Shown in pieces: positions 32,698-43,392 of a stretch of 64,000 nucleotides of DNA; position 1 is the stretch's first letter, and each line of letters opens with the position of its first letter. The stretch comes from Myxococcota bacterium (lineage in GTDB: Bacteria > Myxococcota_A > UBA9160 > UBA4427): positions 744,001-808,000 of the forward strand of contig JAWKRT010000002.1 in the NCBI GenBank assembly GCA_041389495.1, in the 5' to 3' direction. The position numbers and the translations under genes were made by a program. The notes below the pieces were generated by a model, which worked only from the letters and a program-made list of their open reading frames with translations, was not told the origin of the DNA and did no database searches.

Positions 32698-33891
32698 TCA
32701 CAGGTAGCGGCTCCAGAACGCCTCGCGTCGCGCGCGAAGCCGCGCGCGACGCTCGTCGGGCGAGACGACCGGATGGCCCGCCGGCAGGCGCGCGCGCACC
32801 GCGTCGACCTTCATCACCTCGCCCGTCGGCTCGGGGCTCGTCGACGCCCACACCCATCGATAGGCGAAGAGGCCGTTGCGCCGCCCCTCCGTGTCGATCC
32901 AGTTCGGGACGCCCGGGTCGCGCGCGGCGAGCACGACGCGCAGGCGGCCGTCGTCGTCGACGTGGAGCTGGTGGCCGGACAGGCTCACCTGGCGGTTCGC
33001 GAAGTCGCCCGATTCGAGCCACGTCATCGTGTGGATGCAGAAGTTGTAGTACTGGGCCTCGGGCTCCTCGCACGTGAACAGCAGGGCCTCGTCGTCGGCG
33101 AGATCCCAGAAGCAGCTCCCGTACTTGATGTTGTCGGCGCCGCCCGGCGTCGAGCGCGCCGCCGCGACGGCGTTGGGCGTCGCGCGCTCGAAGGACTTCC
33201 ACGTGTACCGGTTCCAGTAGGCGGCCGACTTCGCGACCCAGTCGACCGCGCGGTCGAGACCGGCGGCGACGGCCGCGGGCTCGGGCGGCGGCGGAGGCTC
33301 GCCCTCCGCGCCGATGCGCTCGATGTGCAGCACGGGCGACGCGTCGTTCACCCAGTCGCTCAGGTAGACGCGCACCTGGAAGAGGCGCGCCTGGTCGTGC
33401 ATCGGCATCCAGTTCGCGGCGCCGGCCGGGCGCTCCTTCGCGATCACGAGCTCGAGCTCGCCGTTCGGACCGAGCGTCCAGTCGTCGAGCGTCTGCTCGC
33501 TGAACACGCCGTACTGCGCGAGCTGCATGTCGCCCTCCTGCAGGGAGGCGATGATCTGGCGCATGCCCGTGAGGTCGCCCCACACGCGGTAGGCGTGGGC
33601 CGGGTCGATGCGCGCGCGCAGGTAGGTGTTGTCGGGGTTCGGGCCGCCCCACTGCGTGTGCGGCTCCTCGTAGCGGCAGAGCTGCGGGAACAGCGGGTCG
33701 CCGCACTCGATCTCCATGCGCATGGCGTAGGCGAGCAGGCGCGTGAGGTAGCGGTATCCCTCGGCGCGGTCGCGCGGCGCGCTCGGGAACGCGTCGCTCG
33801 TGAGCGACTCGCCCACGGCCTTCAGTCGATCGCAGAAGTCGCGCCAGGCCTCGCCCGACTCGAGATCGCGCGCGCGCGCGTCGTCGTCCAT
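32698..33891 (-). CDS. DUF1214-type protein
   Basis: A 397-aa cytoplasmic protein (ATG 33891, GAGG 8 nt before; an earlier in-frame start adds an Arg-rich stretch and is not supported). I recognise the DUF1214/DUF1254-like pattern by DNTYLRARIDPAHAYRVWG, GELELVIAKERP, ANWMPMHDQARLFQVRVYLSDW and a Trp/Tyr-rich C-terminal half. The biochemical role is unknown; in related genomes such genes sit beside sulfotransferases, MFS carriers and acyl-CoA ligases, as here. It lies 46 nt upstream of the sulfotransferase on the same strand. Confidence 0.72.
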   Translation of the reverse strand: MDDDARARDLESGEAWRDFCDRLKAVGESLTSDAFPSAPRDRAEGYRYLTRLLAYAMRMEIECGDPLFPQLCRYEEPHTQWGGPNPDNTYLRARIDPAHAYRVWGDLTGMRQIIASLQEGDMQLAQYGVFSEQTLDDWTLGPNGELELVIAKERPAGAANWMPMHDQARLFQVRVYLSDWVNDASPVLHIERIGAEGEPPPPPEPAAVAAGLDRAVDWVAKSAAYWNRYTWKSFERATPNAVAAARSTPGGADNIKYGSCFWDLADDEALLFTCEEPEAQYYNFCIHTMTWLESGDFANRQVSLSGHQLHVDDDGRLRVVLAARDPGVPNWIDTEGRRNGLFAYRWVWASTSPEPTGEVMKVDAVRARLPAGHPVVSPDERRARLRARREAFWSRYL

Positions 33892-33990
33892 GCCCCGTCC
33901 TCGCTCGTCGCGCGCGCCGGCGCGTCGCGGCGTCGCAGCATACACGCGCGCGCGCCGCGTCGGGTCGCGGACGGTGGAGGCGCAGCGGTC

Positions 33991-34662
33991 CTATCGGGTG
34001 GGGCGGGGAGCGAGCGCGGGCGCGCTCGCGCGTCGGCGCCGCTCGGGCGGCGTGCCCGCGAGCGCGAGGCCGACGAGCCCGGCGAGCATGAGCGCGAACG
34101 CGCTCGGCTCGGGGACGACCTGGAAGTCGTCGATCAGGGCGCGGTCGCTCCCGACGGGCGCGAAGACGTGGACGCGCTGGATCGGCACGTCCGACCACGC
34201 GCCGGCGAAGCCGCGCCGGGCGAAGCCGCCGAGCGCGACCTGGTTCGGGATCGTGAACGACGCGAGCAGCGAGTCGGAGGCGTCGTAGACCTCCATCGTC
34301 CAGTCCACGTCGAGCGCGTTGATCGCGAAGCCGAACGCCGAGACCGCGGTCGTGAACACGAAGTCGAAGTCGTTCGGCGTGTTGTAGTTGGTGTCGAGCG
34401 CGATGCCCGTGGTCCCGAACTGCGACGCGAACTGGTCGTCGAACCAGAGCTGGCCGTTGTTCGCGGTGATCGTGAGCTCGCCGCCCATGACGGTGGTCGA
34501 CGTGAAGAAGGTGTCGTCGGCCTGGTCGTCGAAGTCGTAGCTCGTCGAGCCCGAGAGCTGGGGGGCCGAGGCCGACCCGAGGAAGATCGTGAGCGCGCGC
34601 GCGTCGCCGACGAGCAGGCAGACGAACGCGGCGGTGGCGGTGGCGAGGTGCGAGATGCGCAT
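33991..34662 (-). CDS. PEP-CTERM sorting-domain protein with extended tail
   Basis: A 223-aa protein; ATG 34662 with GGAG 6 nt before. Signal peptide (MRISHLATATAAFVCLLVGD) and a beta-rich body with FDDQADDTFF and WTMEVYDASD. The C-terminal signal is VVPEPSAFALMLAGLVGLAL followed by TPPERRRR. Beyond the Arg cluster there are about 12 further residues (ASAPALAPRPTR), longer than the usual ending. The body resembles PEP-CTERM proteins with a lectin/jelly-roll-like fold. Likely exported and anchored or released by an exosortase encoded elsewhere. Confidence 0.85.
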   Translation of the reverse strand: MRISHLATATAAFVCLLVGDARALTIFLGSASAPQLSGSTSYDFDDQADDTFFTSTTVMGGELTITANNGQLWFDDQFASQFGTTGIALDTNYNTPNDFDFVFTTAVSAFGFAINALDVDWTMEVYDASDSLLASFTIPNQVALGGFARRGFAGAWSDVPIQRVHVFAPVGSDRALIDDFQVVPEPSAFALMLAGLVGLALAGTPPERRRRASAPALAPRPTR

Positions 34663-34892
34663 GGGGGGGCTCCGGGATCCGCTGCGTGACGCGGGGCACA
34701 CAGCGACCTCTTCCGGGCTCGACTTGAGGTGCGCGGTGCGGCGATCTCGGCGTCCGCGACGTCGCCCGCAGGCCGCGCGTGTCGGGCGCGAGGAGCGGAT
34801 GCACCGCGCGTGCAGGCCGACCGCAGGGAGGCCCTCGGCAGCGTTCGCACCGGGCTGGACGACGCCGAGCCTCATCGCATAAGGTCCGCGCC

Positions 34893-36575
<1,683 letters not shown>

Positions 36576-36600
36576 GCTGCGCCAGGCGCCGGCGCCGCGC

Positions 36601-37500
36601 CTAGCGTGCGAGCCCGAGCAGCTCGCGCGCCTCGTCGGGTGTCGCGGGCTCGCAGCCCGCCGCGCGGATCGCGCGCACCGCCGCCGTCACGACGTCCGCG
36701 TTGCGGGGCGGTGCGCCGCCGCACGCGCCGTCGAGCTCGCGATAGGCGTGGTCGCCGAGCCCGAGCGCGACGTGTCCGCCCGCCTCGATCGCCGCGGGCA
36801 GGAGCGGCAGGGCGCTCGCGCCGCCCACGAGGTAGGCCCACGGCGCGCGCCGACCTTCCGGCATGAACTCGAGCAGCGCGTGCATTCCGCGCGCGGTCGC
36901 CGGGTGCGTCGCGAGCAGGCCGTCCGAGAGCGCGATCTCGCAGAAGGCGGGCTCGTCGAGCAGGCCTTCGTCGAGCAGCGCGCCGAGCAGGCGCGCCGAC
37001 CCCACGTTCCACAGCACGGCGTCGACGCGCGCGCCCGCGCCGTGGATCGCGTCGATCTCCGTGCGGATGCCGGCGATCGGGTTGCGGTACACGACGTCCT
37101 CGAGCAGGAAGCCCTTGCCCGGGATCCACGGGTCGATGTTGATCGTCGCGAGGTCGACGGGCGCGAGGTCGGGCGCGGTCGCCGGGTCGCGCCCCAGGAC
37201 GGGGATGTGCGCGACGCGCTCGGCCGGGTCGTCGACCGTGTACGCGCCGAGCGTCGGGTTCACGACGAGGTCGGTCGCGGCGCGCACGCGCCGGATCGCG
37301 TCGCCGAAGATCGCCGCGTCGCTCGAAGGCGCGCCCGTTCCGGGCGCGCGCGCGTGGAAGTGCAGGACGGCGGCGCCGGCCTCGCGCGCCTCCGCCGCGT
37401 CGCGCGCGATCTCCTCGGGCGTCCACGGCACGTTCGGGTTCGCGTCGCGCATCGCGAACTCGTTGCAGCGCAGCTCGACGACGACCTTGCGCCCGCTCAT
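36601..37500 (-). CDS. BKACE family protein (beta-keto acid cleavage enzyme, DUF849)
   Basis: A 299-aa TIM-barrel protein. VELRCNEFAMRDANPNVPWT at the start and AGAAVLHFHARAPGTG carry the zinc-binding HxH pair. The later GGHVALGLGDHAY has GLGD where many members have GLED, so one usual Zn-ligand glutamate is absent. Known members split a beta-keto acid with acetyl-CoA into acetoacetate and a new CoA ester. It follows the ACMSD-like amidohydrolase after 10 nt, so the two form an operon. The keto-acid substrate is unknown. Confidence 0.8.
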   Translation of the reverse strand: MSGRKVVVELRCNEFAMRDANPNVPWTPEEIARDAAEAREAGAAVLHFHARAPGTGAPSSDAAIFGDAIRRVRAATDLVVNPTLGAYTVDDPAERVAHIPVLGRDPATAPDLAPVDLATINIDPWIPGKGFLLEDVVYRNPIAGIRTEIDAIHGAGARVDAVLWNVGSARLLGALLDEGLLDEPAFCEIALSDGLLATHPATARGMHALLEFMPEGRRAPWAYLVGGASALPLLPAAIEAGGHVALGLGDHAYRELDGACGGAPPRNADVVTAAVRAIRAAGCEPATPDEARELLGLAR

Positions 37501-37510
37501 CGCGCGGCGC

Positions 37511-38689
37511 TCACGCGAGGCCGTAGAGCGCGGCCGCGTTGTCGTGCAGCACCTTCTGGATCGTGTCCTCGGGAAGCCCGCCGAGCGCCTTCTCGGCGTA
37601 GTCGGCCGCGTGCGTCGCCCAGCCGTCCGAGAGGCTCGGGTACTGGCACGTCGGGTGCGGGAAGTCCGTCTCCCACAGGATGTTGTCGGGGAACAGCTCG
37701 AGCGCACCGCGCAGGCCGTCGTTCTCGAACCAGAAGCAGCCGTAGATCTGGCGGCGGAAGTACTCGCTCGGCAGCAGGTCGAGCTCGGGATGCTCCTTGC
37801 GCACCTGGCTGTTCACCCACTGCCAGTCCGCCATCTCGAGATACGACTGCAGCCAGCCGACGCCGCTCTCGACCGACACCATCTTCAGGTTCGGGTAGCG
37901 GTGGCAGACGCCGCCGAAGATGAGGTCGGCGATGCACTGCGTGTTCTGCATGAAGATGAGCGACGAGACGCGCGCGAAGTTGCGCCGGGTGCCGAGGTTC
38001 GCGCGGTCCTGGATGAGCTCGGAGATGTCGCCCGCGCCGATGTGGAAGCTGATCGGGAGGCCCGCCTCGTCGGCGGCCGCCCAGAACGGGTCCCAGTGCG
38101 CGTCGCACAGCGGCGGCTGGCCGAAGTCCGTCGGCACCGAGCACGCGAGCACGGCCTTGTGGCCGATCGACGCCGCGCGCTGCACCTCCTTCACGCACGC
38201 CGCGACGTCCCAGAACGGCATCGCGGCGACCGGAACGAGGCGGCTCGCGTCGGCGCTGCACCAGTCGACGAGGAAGTCGTTGTAGGCCTGCACGCACTCG
38301 AGCATGAGCGCGGGCTCGCCGAGCTTGAGGAAGCCGCCGCCGCCGAATCCGCCGACGTTCGGATAGAGCACCGACGCGTAGATGCCCTCGGAATCCATGT
38401 ACGCGAGGCGCTCCTTCGCGTCGTACGAGCTCTTCGGGATGTCGTCGAAGCCGAGCGGACAGTCGGGGAACGAGCCGTCGAAGCCCGCCATCGTCGTGAA
38501 GCCGGGCCCGCCCGCCATCTGGTCGCGGATGAACCACAGGTCGCGGCCGTCGACGCGCTTCACGTGCGGCACCGCGTCGCCCCACTTGCTCGACACGCGC
38601 GACGTCCAGACGTCGGGCGGCTCGGTCACGTGCGTGTCGGTGTCGATGGCGCGGACGCGGTCGAAGATGCGCGAAGGGGCGGCGCTCAT
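37511..38689 (-). CDS. Amidohydrolase family protein (COG2159, ACMSD-like), second copy
   Basis: A 392-aa protein. N-terminal metal motif AIDTDTHVTEPPDVW, then SEGIYASVLYPNVGG, SFHIGAGDI and WETDFPHPTCQYPS, parallel to the copy at 27.3-28.6 kb (DDHIIEPP, FETDYPHSD). It belongs to the same TIM-barrel decarboxylase/hydrolase group. It is first in a two-gene operon with the BKACE enzyme, suggesting a decarboxylase or ring hydrolase feeding a beta-keto acid cleavage step. The start ATG 38689 is 170 nt from the divergent Tat-signal gene. Confidence 0.86.
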   Translation of the reverse strand: MSAAPSRIFDRVRAIDTDTHVTEPPDVWTSRVSSKWGDAVPHVKRVDGRDLWFIRDQMAGGPGFTTMAGFDGSFPDCPLGFDDIPKSSYDAKERLAYMDSEGIYASVLYPNVGGFGGGGFLKLGEPALMLECVQAYNDFLVDWCSADASRLVPVAAMPFWDVAACVKEVQRAASIGHKAVLACSVPTDFGQPPLCDAHWDPFWAAADEAGLPISFHIGAGDISELIQDRANLGTRRNFARVSSLIFMQNTQCIADLIFGGVCHRYPNLKMVSVESGVGWLQSYLEMADWQWVNSQVRKEHPELDLLPSEYFRRQIYGCFWFENDGLRGALELFPDNILWETDFPHPTCQYPSLSDGWATHAADYAEKALGGLPEDTIQKVLHDNAAALYGLA

Positions 38690-38858
38690 GGCGGGTCTCC
38701 CGGTGGGGCGTGGTGGGTGGAGCGCGCCCATCCTACCACCCGCGCGGTCCGCGCCGCGCGCGTCCCGGAGCGCCGGATCGCCGCCGGATCGCCGCGCGAC
38801 GCTACGCTCGCCGCCGGTCGCGCGTCCCAGCGCGGCCGCGCGCGGAGGCAGACACGCC

Positions 38859-40274
38859 ATGGGACGCGACGTCCGGACTCCGATCGGCGCGCTCGGGCGC
38901 CGCGCCTTCCTCGTCGGCGCCGGCGCGGGTGTCGGCTGGCTCGCGACGCGCGGGCTCGGCGCGCTCGCGCCCTCCGGCTCGCCCGCCGCGGCTCCGCGCG
39001 ACGCCGGCGCGTTGCTCCGCGCGCTCGTCGCCTCGATGCGGCCCGACCAGCGCGCGCTCGCGCTCTTCCCCGCCGACCATCCGTCGCGCGAGGTCGCGAA
39101 CACGGTGAGCTTCCTGGCGCGTCCGCACGTCGGCGAGCTCTTCGATGCGCAGCAGCGCGCGTGCATCGACGCGCTCGTCGACGCGTCGCTCAGCGCGCGG
39201 GGGCGCACCGACATGGCCGCGACGCTCGCGCTCGAGGGTCGCGTCGGCGCGTCGGTGCTCGCGATCTACGGCGACCCGCTCGAGGGCCGCGCGCAGGCCG
39301 TCGTCGCCGGCGGGCACTACACGCTGCGCGCGGGCGACGACGGTCGCGGCGGCGCGCTCGCCTACGGCCAGCAGGTGGGCAACGGCCGCCACCGCGTCGC
39401 GGGCAACGCGTTCGCGCGCCACGGCGACGCGGCGAATCGGCTGATGGCGGCGCTCGGCGCACCGTCGCGCGCCCGGGCGATCCGCGCCGACGCGCCGGAC
39501 GAGTTCCTGCTGCAGCCGCTCGGCGAGGGGGAGGTCTTCCCCGGCGTCGCGCGCGCGTCGCTCGACGGCGCGGCCGCGGACGCGTTCGACGCACTGGTCG
39601 CCGAGGTGCTCGGAACCTTCGCGCCCGATGCGGGCCGGCGGGTCGACACCGCATCGCTCGCGTTCTCGGTCTTCGCGCGCCACGGCTACTGGCCCGATCG
39701 CGTCGCCTTCGCCGACGCCGCGCCGCGCGAGCGCACCGCGCGCGGCGAGCCGTACTGGCAGGTGTGGCGCGTCGAAGGGCCGGGTGTCGTGATCCACTTC
39801 CAGGGCTTCCCGCACGTCCACGCCTACGTGCAGGCGACGGACCCCGCGTTCGCCGCCGTCGGCGAGCGCGTCGCGCGTCTCGACGCGCCGCTCGCCGGCG
39901 ACGCGATGCGCGCGGCGCGCGAGGCCGCCATGCGGCGCGCGACGGGCGAGGCGCTCGCCTTCCAGCGCGCCGAATCGCTCGGGCGGCTCGCGGCGGGCGA
40001 CGTCACGACGGGCCAGCTCTACACGCTCGAGCCGTTCGGCAACCGGATCGTCGTCGCGACGATCGACGGGCGCGCGATGGCGTCGCCCCTGCGCGAGCGG
40101 CTCGCCGCCGCGAGCGCCGGCGCGATCGACCCCGCGCGCAGCTACCGCGTCGCGACCGACGAGTACGCCGTGTCGCTCGCCGACGGGTTCGGCGTGCCTT
40201 CGCGGGTGGACGTCCACGGCGTCGAGGTGCGCGAGGCGCTCGTCGCGCACGCGCGCGCCGGCGGGCTCGCATAG
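38859..40274 (+). CDS. Tat-exported DUF3500-like protein
   Basis: A 471-aa protein from ATG 38859 with GGAGG upstream. The N-terminus has a twin-arginine signal (GRRAFLVGAGAGVGWLATRG). The mature part begins RPDQRALALFPADHPSR, which resembles the DUF3500 opening, and contains WRVEGPGVVIHFQGFPHVHAYV, again DUF3500-like. The last ~110 residues (LYTLEPFGNRIVVATIDG to EYAVSLADGFG) resemble the 5'-nucleotidase C-terminal fold. Function unknown; export of a folded or cofactor-containing protein is implied by the Tat signal. Family call is tentative. Confidence 0.6.
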   Translation: MGRDVRTPIGALGRRAFLVGAGAGVGWLATRGLGALAPSGSPAAAPRDAGALLRALVASMRPDQRALALFPADHPSREVANTVSFLARPHVGELFDAQQRACIDALVDASLSARGRTDMAATLALEGRVGASVLAIYGDPLEGRAQAVVAGGHYTLRAGDDGRGGALAYGQQVGNGRHRVAGNAFARHGDAANRLMAALGAPSRARAIRADAPDEFLLQPLGEGEVFPGVARASLDGAAADAFDALVAEVLGTFAPDAGRRVDTASLAFSVFARHGYWPDRVAFADAAPRERTARGEPYWQVWRVEGPGVVIHFQGFPHVHAYVQATDPAFAAVGERVARLDAPLAGDAMRAAREAAMRRATGEALAFQRAESLGRLAAGDVTTGQLYTLEPFGNRIVVATIDGRAMASPLRERLAAASAGAIDPARSYRVATDEYAVSLADGFGVPSRVDVHGVEVREALVAHARAGGLA

Positions 40275-40309
40275 CCGCGGGTGTGCGCCGACGCGGCGCG
40301 ACCGCGTTG

Positions 40310-40609
40310 CTAGGCGAAGACGTCGAGCACGCGGCCCAGCATCTCCGAGGTCGCGCCGAGCACGCGCAGCGAGGCGTGGAACTGGTGGCCCGCGAGCATC
40401 TGCTCGACGAGCTCGCCCGCGAGGTCGACCTCCTCGGGCGCGGCGGCGGGCACGGCGCGGGCGACGGAGCCTCCGCCCTCGAGCGTCGACTGCACGACGC
40501 GGAGCGGCCGGAAGCCTTCGGTCGCGAAGTTCGCGACGTCGTGCGCCGACGCGGCCATGCGCGTCTGCGCGCTCTGCATCCCGGAGAGGGCGATCGAGAG
40601 GGCGTCCAT
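40310..40609 (-). CDS. Minimal flagellar basal-body rod-like protein (FlgC-like ends only)
   Basis: Only 99 aa. The N-terminal half matches the rod/hook helix (ALSGMQSAQTRMAASAHDVAN, written here in two halves: ALSGMQSAQTR and MAASAHDVANFATEGFRP), and the C-terminal half matches Flg_bbr_C (VDLAGELVEQMLAGHQFHAS followed by LRVLGATSEMLGRVLDVF). The central region is nearly absent: FlgC is usually about 135 aa or longer. No other flagellar gene is nearby. It could be an alternative rod or axial component, or a relic. The start ATG 40609 lacks a strong ribosome site. Confidence 0.72.
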   Translation of the reverse strand: MDALSIALSGMQSAQTRMAASAHDVANFATEGFRPLRVVQSTLEGGGSVARAVPAAAPEEVDLAGELVEQMLAGHQFHASLRVLGATSEMLGRVLDVFA

Positions 40610-40751
40610 GGCCCGCACCGATCGGCACCGGAGCCGGCGGACTCGAGCGCGCAGGCGCGGGCACGGCGCGTGCGGACGTCGCGCTGCGCGGGCGCTGCGC
40701 GCGTGACGCACGAGGCGTCGCGCCGCGCGACGGTCCGCGCCGCGCCGCAGG

Positions 40752-41372
40752 TCAGGCGCCGCGCTGCGCGACGATCACCGCGCTCGACCCGACCGGTGCG
40801 GCGCGCTCCGCCGCGAAGCCGCTGCGCGCGAGCAGCGCGAGCGCGCCGGCCACCTCGTCGCCCGAACGGCTGAGCGCGTTCGGCAGCCAGGCGGGCGGCC
40901 TGCGCGCGTGGTCGCGCAGCACGAGCACGAGGCGTCCGCCCGGTCGCAGCACGCGGTGGATCTCGCGCGCGGTGGCGTCGGGGTCGGGCCAGAACTGGAA
41001 CGAGTGCAGCGCGGCGACGCCGTCGAACGCGGCGTCGGGCCACGGGAGCGGCGCGTCGGCGCACTCGCGCAGGTCGAGCCGATCGCCCGCGTCCCGGCAT
41101 CCGCGCCGCGCGCGCGCGACCTCGACCATCGTCGGTGTGGGGTCGACGCCCGCGACCGCGACGCCGTCCGCGGCGCCGAGCAGGAGCTCGACGAGGCGTC
41201 CCGTGCCGAAGCCGATCTCGAGGAAGCGCTCGCCGCGGGCGGGTGCGAGGTGCGCGAGCGCGGCGCGGTAGGCGCGCGCGTTGAGGCGCTCCATCACGAC
41301 GCCGAACCAGCGTCCGCGCCTCCCCTGCGGTCGCATCGCGAGCGGCGCCGCGCGCAGAGCGTCCTTCGCCAT
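40752..41372 (-). CDS. Class I SAM-dependent methyltransferase
   Basis: A 206-aa protein. Motif I FLEIGFGTGRLVELLL, an acidic strand-2 end in AVAGVDPTPTMVEVA, the post-I region APLPWPDAAFDGV and motif III VLRPGGRLVLVLRDH (methyltransferase_11 pattern) are present. The C-terminal substrate domain is small. It would methylate a small molecule; UbiE-like quinone or lipid methylation is possible but not supported by a specific motif. It is downstream of the FecCD-like permease gene (31 nt) on the same strand. Confidence 0.82.
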   Translation of the reverse strand: MAKDALRAAPLAMRPQGRRGRWFGVVMERLNARAYRAALAHLAPARGERFLEIGFGTGRLVELLLGAADGVAVAGVDPTPTMVEVARARRGCRDAGDRLDLRECADAPLPWPDAAFDGVAALHSFQFWPDPDATAREIHRVLRPGGRLVLVLRDHARRPPAWLPNALSRSGDEVAGALALLARSGFAAERAAPVGSSAVIVAQRGA

Positions 41373-41403
41373 GGCTCCTCCGGCGTGCGCGCCGTGCGCG
41401 GCC

Positions 41404-42552
41404 TCAGTAGGCGGCCGCGACGATCGCGGCGTGTGTCCAGACCGCGGCGGCGGCCAGGGCCGCGAGCGCCGCGATCGACGTCCACTCGAGCGCGGCGACG
41501 ACGGGCGACGCGCGTCCGACGCGCCGGCGCAGGTGCGAGCGATGCCACAGGACGAGCAGCGGCGAGAGCATCGCGACGTCGACGTTGACGGGCGGGGCGA
41601 AGCCGCCGACGAGCAGGCGCCCGCCCGTGTCGATCGCCGTCACGAGCGCGGCGCCGACCATCGCGGTCGCCACCATGCGCGCGGCGGCGGGGCCGCTCGC
41701 GGCGGCGTGCGGTGCGACGGGCGCGCCGCCGTCGAGCGCGTCGACGGCGCGCGACGCGGTGCGCGCGATGCCGGCGATCGGTCCGGCCGCCGTCCACGCG
41801 ACCGCGCGCGCGAAGAGCGACACCGCGGCGGCGCGCTCGCGCCGCTCGCGCACTGCGCGGAGCGACGCGGCGACGGCCGTCGTCGCGGCGGCGGCGGCGA
41901 GGATCGAGCCGCCGGCCGGCGTCGCGCGCGACAGGTCGCCCAGCATCCACGCGACGGCCGCCGCGACGGCGTCGCGGCGCTCCTGCGCGAGCACGAACGC
42001 GAACGCGATCGACGCCGCGGCCGCGCCGACGACGAGTGCGATCGCGAGGTTCGCGGCGCGCGAAGGGCGGTCGAGCCGGCGCACGAGCGCCCACGCCGCG
42101 AAGCCCGCGAGCACCGCGGCCCCGAGGAATGCGAGGAGTGCGAATGCCGGCGGTGCGAACGCCGCTGCGGCGAGCCCTGCGCCGCTCGCCGCGCCGACGA
42201 CCGCGAGCGTCTCGACCTCGGCGAGCGCACCCTGGGCGCGGCGACCGGCGTCGAGTCGCCCCGCGACGCCGAGCAGCGCACCGCACGCGGCACCGACGAG
42301 CACGCGGCCCGCGTTGACGAAGGCCGCGAGGCCGAACGCGTAGGCGGGGGCGCCCGCCGCGTCCGTCGCGCTCGCGTCGACGAGCGCGAGCCGGAAGGAC
42401 GCGACCGCGCACGAAGCGACCACGCACGCGCATCCCACGGAGATCGCGATCGCGCGCAGCGGGGACGAGGACGGCGCGCGGGGCGCGAGCGCCGACGGCG
42501 GCCGCGCGCGCGGCGCGTCGGGTCGCACAGGGGCGTTCGGCGGCCCGGCCAT
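41404..42552 (-). CDS. FecCD-like integral membrane protein (orphan ABC permease)
   Basis: A 382-aa protein with nine or ten hydrophobic segments. The FecCD pattern is suggested by RRAQGALAEVETLAVVGAASG, VAAAVAWMLGDLSR (where FecCD has 'WllGsl') and the late TGGRLLVGGFAPPVNVDVAM region (where FecCD has 'aD...R.l..p.ElPvGv'). It contains an Arg/Ser-rich cytoplasmic N-terminus. No ATPase or binding-protein gene is adjacent, although an outer-membrane barrel diverges upstream. It may be a diverged iron-chelate permease or an unrelated membrane protein. Confidence 0.5.
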   Translation of the reverse strand: MAGPPNAPVRPDAPRARPPSALAPRAPSSSPLRAIAISVGCACVVASCAVASFRLALVDASATDAAGAPAYAFGLAAFVNAGRVLVGAACGALLGVAGRLDAGRRAQGALAEVETLAVVGAASGAGLAAAAFAPPAFALLAFLGAAVLAGFAAWALVRRLDRPSRAANLAIALVVGAAAASIAFAFVLAQERRDAVAAAVAWMLGDLSRATPAGGSILAAAAATTAVAASLRAVRERRERAAAVSLFARAVAWTAAGPIAGIARTASRAVDALDGGAPVAPHAAASGPAAARMVATAMVGAALVTAIDTGGRLLVGGFAPPVNVDVAMLSPLLVLWHRSHLRRRVGRASPVVAALEWTSIAALAALAAAAVWTHAAIVAAAY

Positions 42553-42653
42553 GCGCGAACCGTACAGCGCCGTCGGGACCGCTGCTCTAGAGTGCGCCGC
42601 GCGCCGGCGGGGCGTGCCCCGAAGTGGGCCGGCCGAACGAGAGAGGTGCCGAC

Positions 42654-43352
42654 ATGGCGGGGTCTGCAGCGGGACGAGGCGTGCGGGATTCGTGGGCTCG
42701 CGCGGTGCGCGCCGTGCGCGCGGCTCGCGGCGGGGTGGCGCTCGCCGCCGTCGGTGCGGCCCTCGCACTCGCTCCCGCCGCGGCGCGCGCTGCGGTGAGC
42801 GAACCCGATGCGACGTCGCGGAGCGGCTTCTACCTCGGCCTCGGCGCGAGCTATGCGGTCGAGAACTTCTCGCTCACGAGCGACGACCTCGGCATGACGG
42901 CGATCCTCGGGCCGGGGGTCGACCCGAACTACGACGACAGCCAGGGCGTCGACGTCCAGATCGGCTGGCGCGCGCGGCCGTGGCTCGCGGTCGAGTTCCT
43001 CTACGGCTTCCTCGAGGGCTTCGACTCGACGGCGGGCGTGCCCTCGACCGAGATCGACTCGCACCTCGTCACGCTCAACGCGAAGCTCTTCCCGTGCGGC
43101 GGGCGCATCCAGCCGTACGGCCTGTTCGGGATCGGCACGCACATCATCAACTCCGAGGTGCTCGACCCGGCCGTGCGCAAGCCCTTCGAGACCGACGCGG
43201 GCTTCGTGACGCGCGTCGGCGGCGGCATCGACTACTACGCGACCGACCACTTCGTCGTCGAGCTCGAGGGGGCGTACATGCAGGGCTCGGGCGGCATCGT
43301 GAAGGACGCCGAGTTCGGCGCCTTCGGTCTCCACTTCCTCTATCGCTTCTGA
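42654..43352 (+). CDS. Outer-membrane beta-barrel protein
   Basis: A 232-aa protein. ATG 42654 has GAGAGG 7 nt before (an upstream GTG at 42624 is less likely). The N-terminal signal region is long and Arg-rich (ending ALAPAAARA). The mature protein has an alternating amphipathic strand pattern: GFYLGLGASYAVEN, VDVQIGWRARPWLAVEFLYG, IQPYGLFGIGTHI, FVVELEGAYMQG and a final FGLHFLYRF ending in Phe, the barrel-assembly signal. This suggests an eight-stranded OprF/OmpW-like barrel. There is no OmpA C-terminal domain. It is followed by an SDR gene after 40 nt. Confidence 0.8.
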   Translation: MAGSAAGRGVRDSWARAVRAVRAARGGVALAAVGAALALAPAAARAAVSEPDATSRSGFYLGLGASYAVENFSLTSDDLGMTAILGPGVDPNYDDSQGVDVQIGWRARPWLAVEFLYGFLEGFDSTAGVPSTEIDSHLVTLNAKLFPCGGRIQPYGLFGIGTHIINSEVLDPAVRKPFETDAGFVTRVGGGIDYYATDHFVVELEGAYMQGSGGIVKDAEFGAFGLHFLYRF

Positions 43353-43392
43353 GCGCTCCGCGCGCGGTTCGACCATCCGGAGGGCCCACGGC

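Noticed and set aside
36584..36596. GC palindrome between the acyl-CoA ligase and BKACE genes as terminator
   Set aside because: A self-complementary 12-mer with no loop; too weak to call given the base composition.
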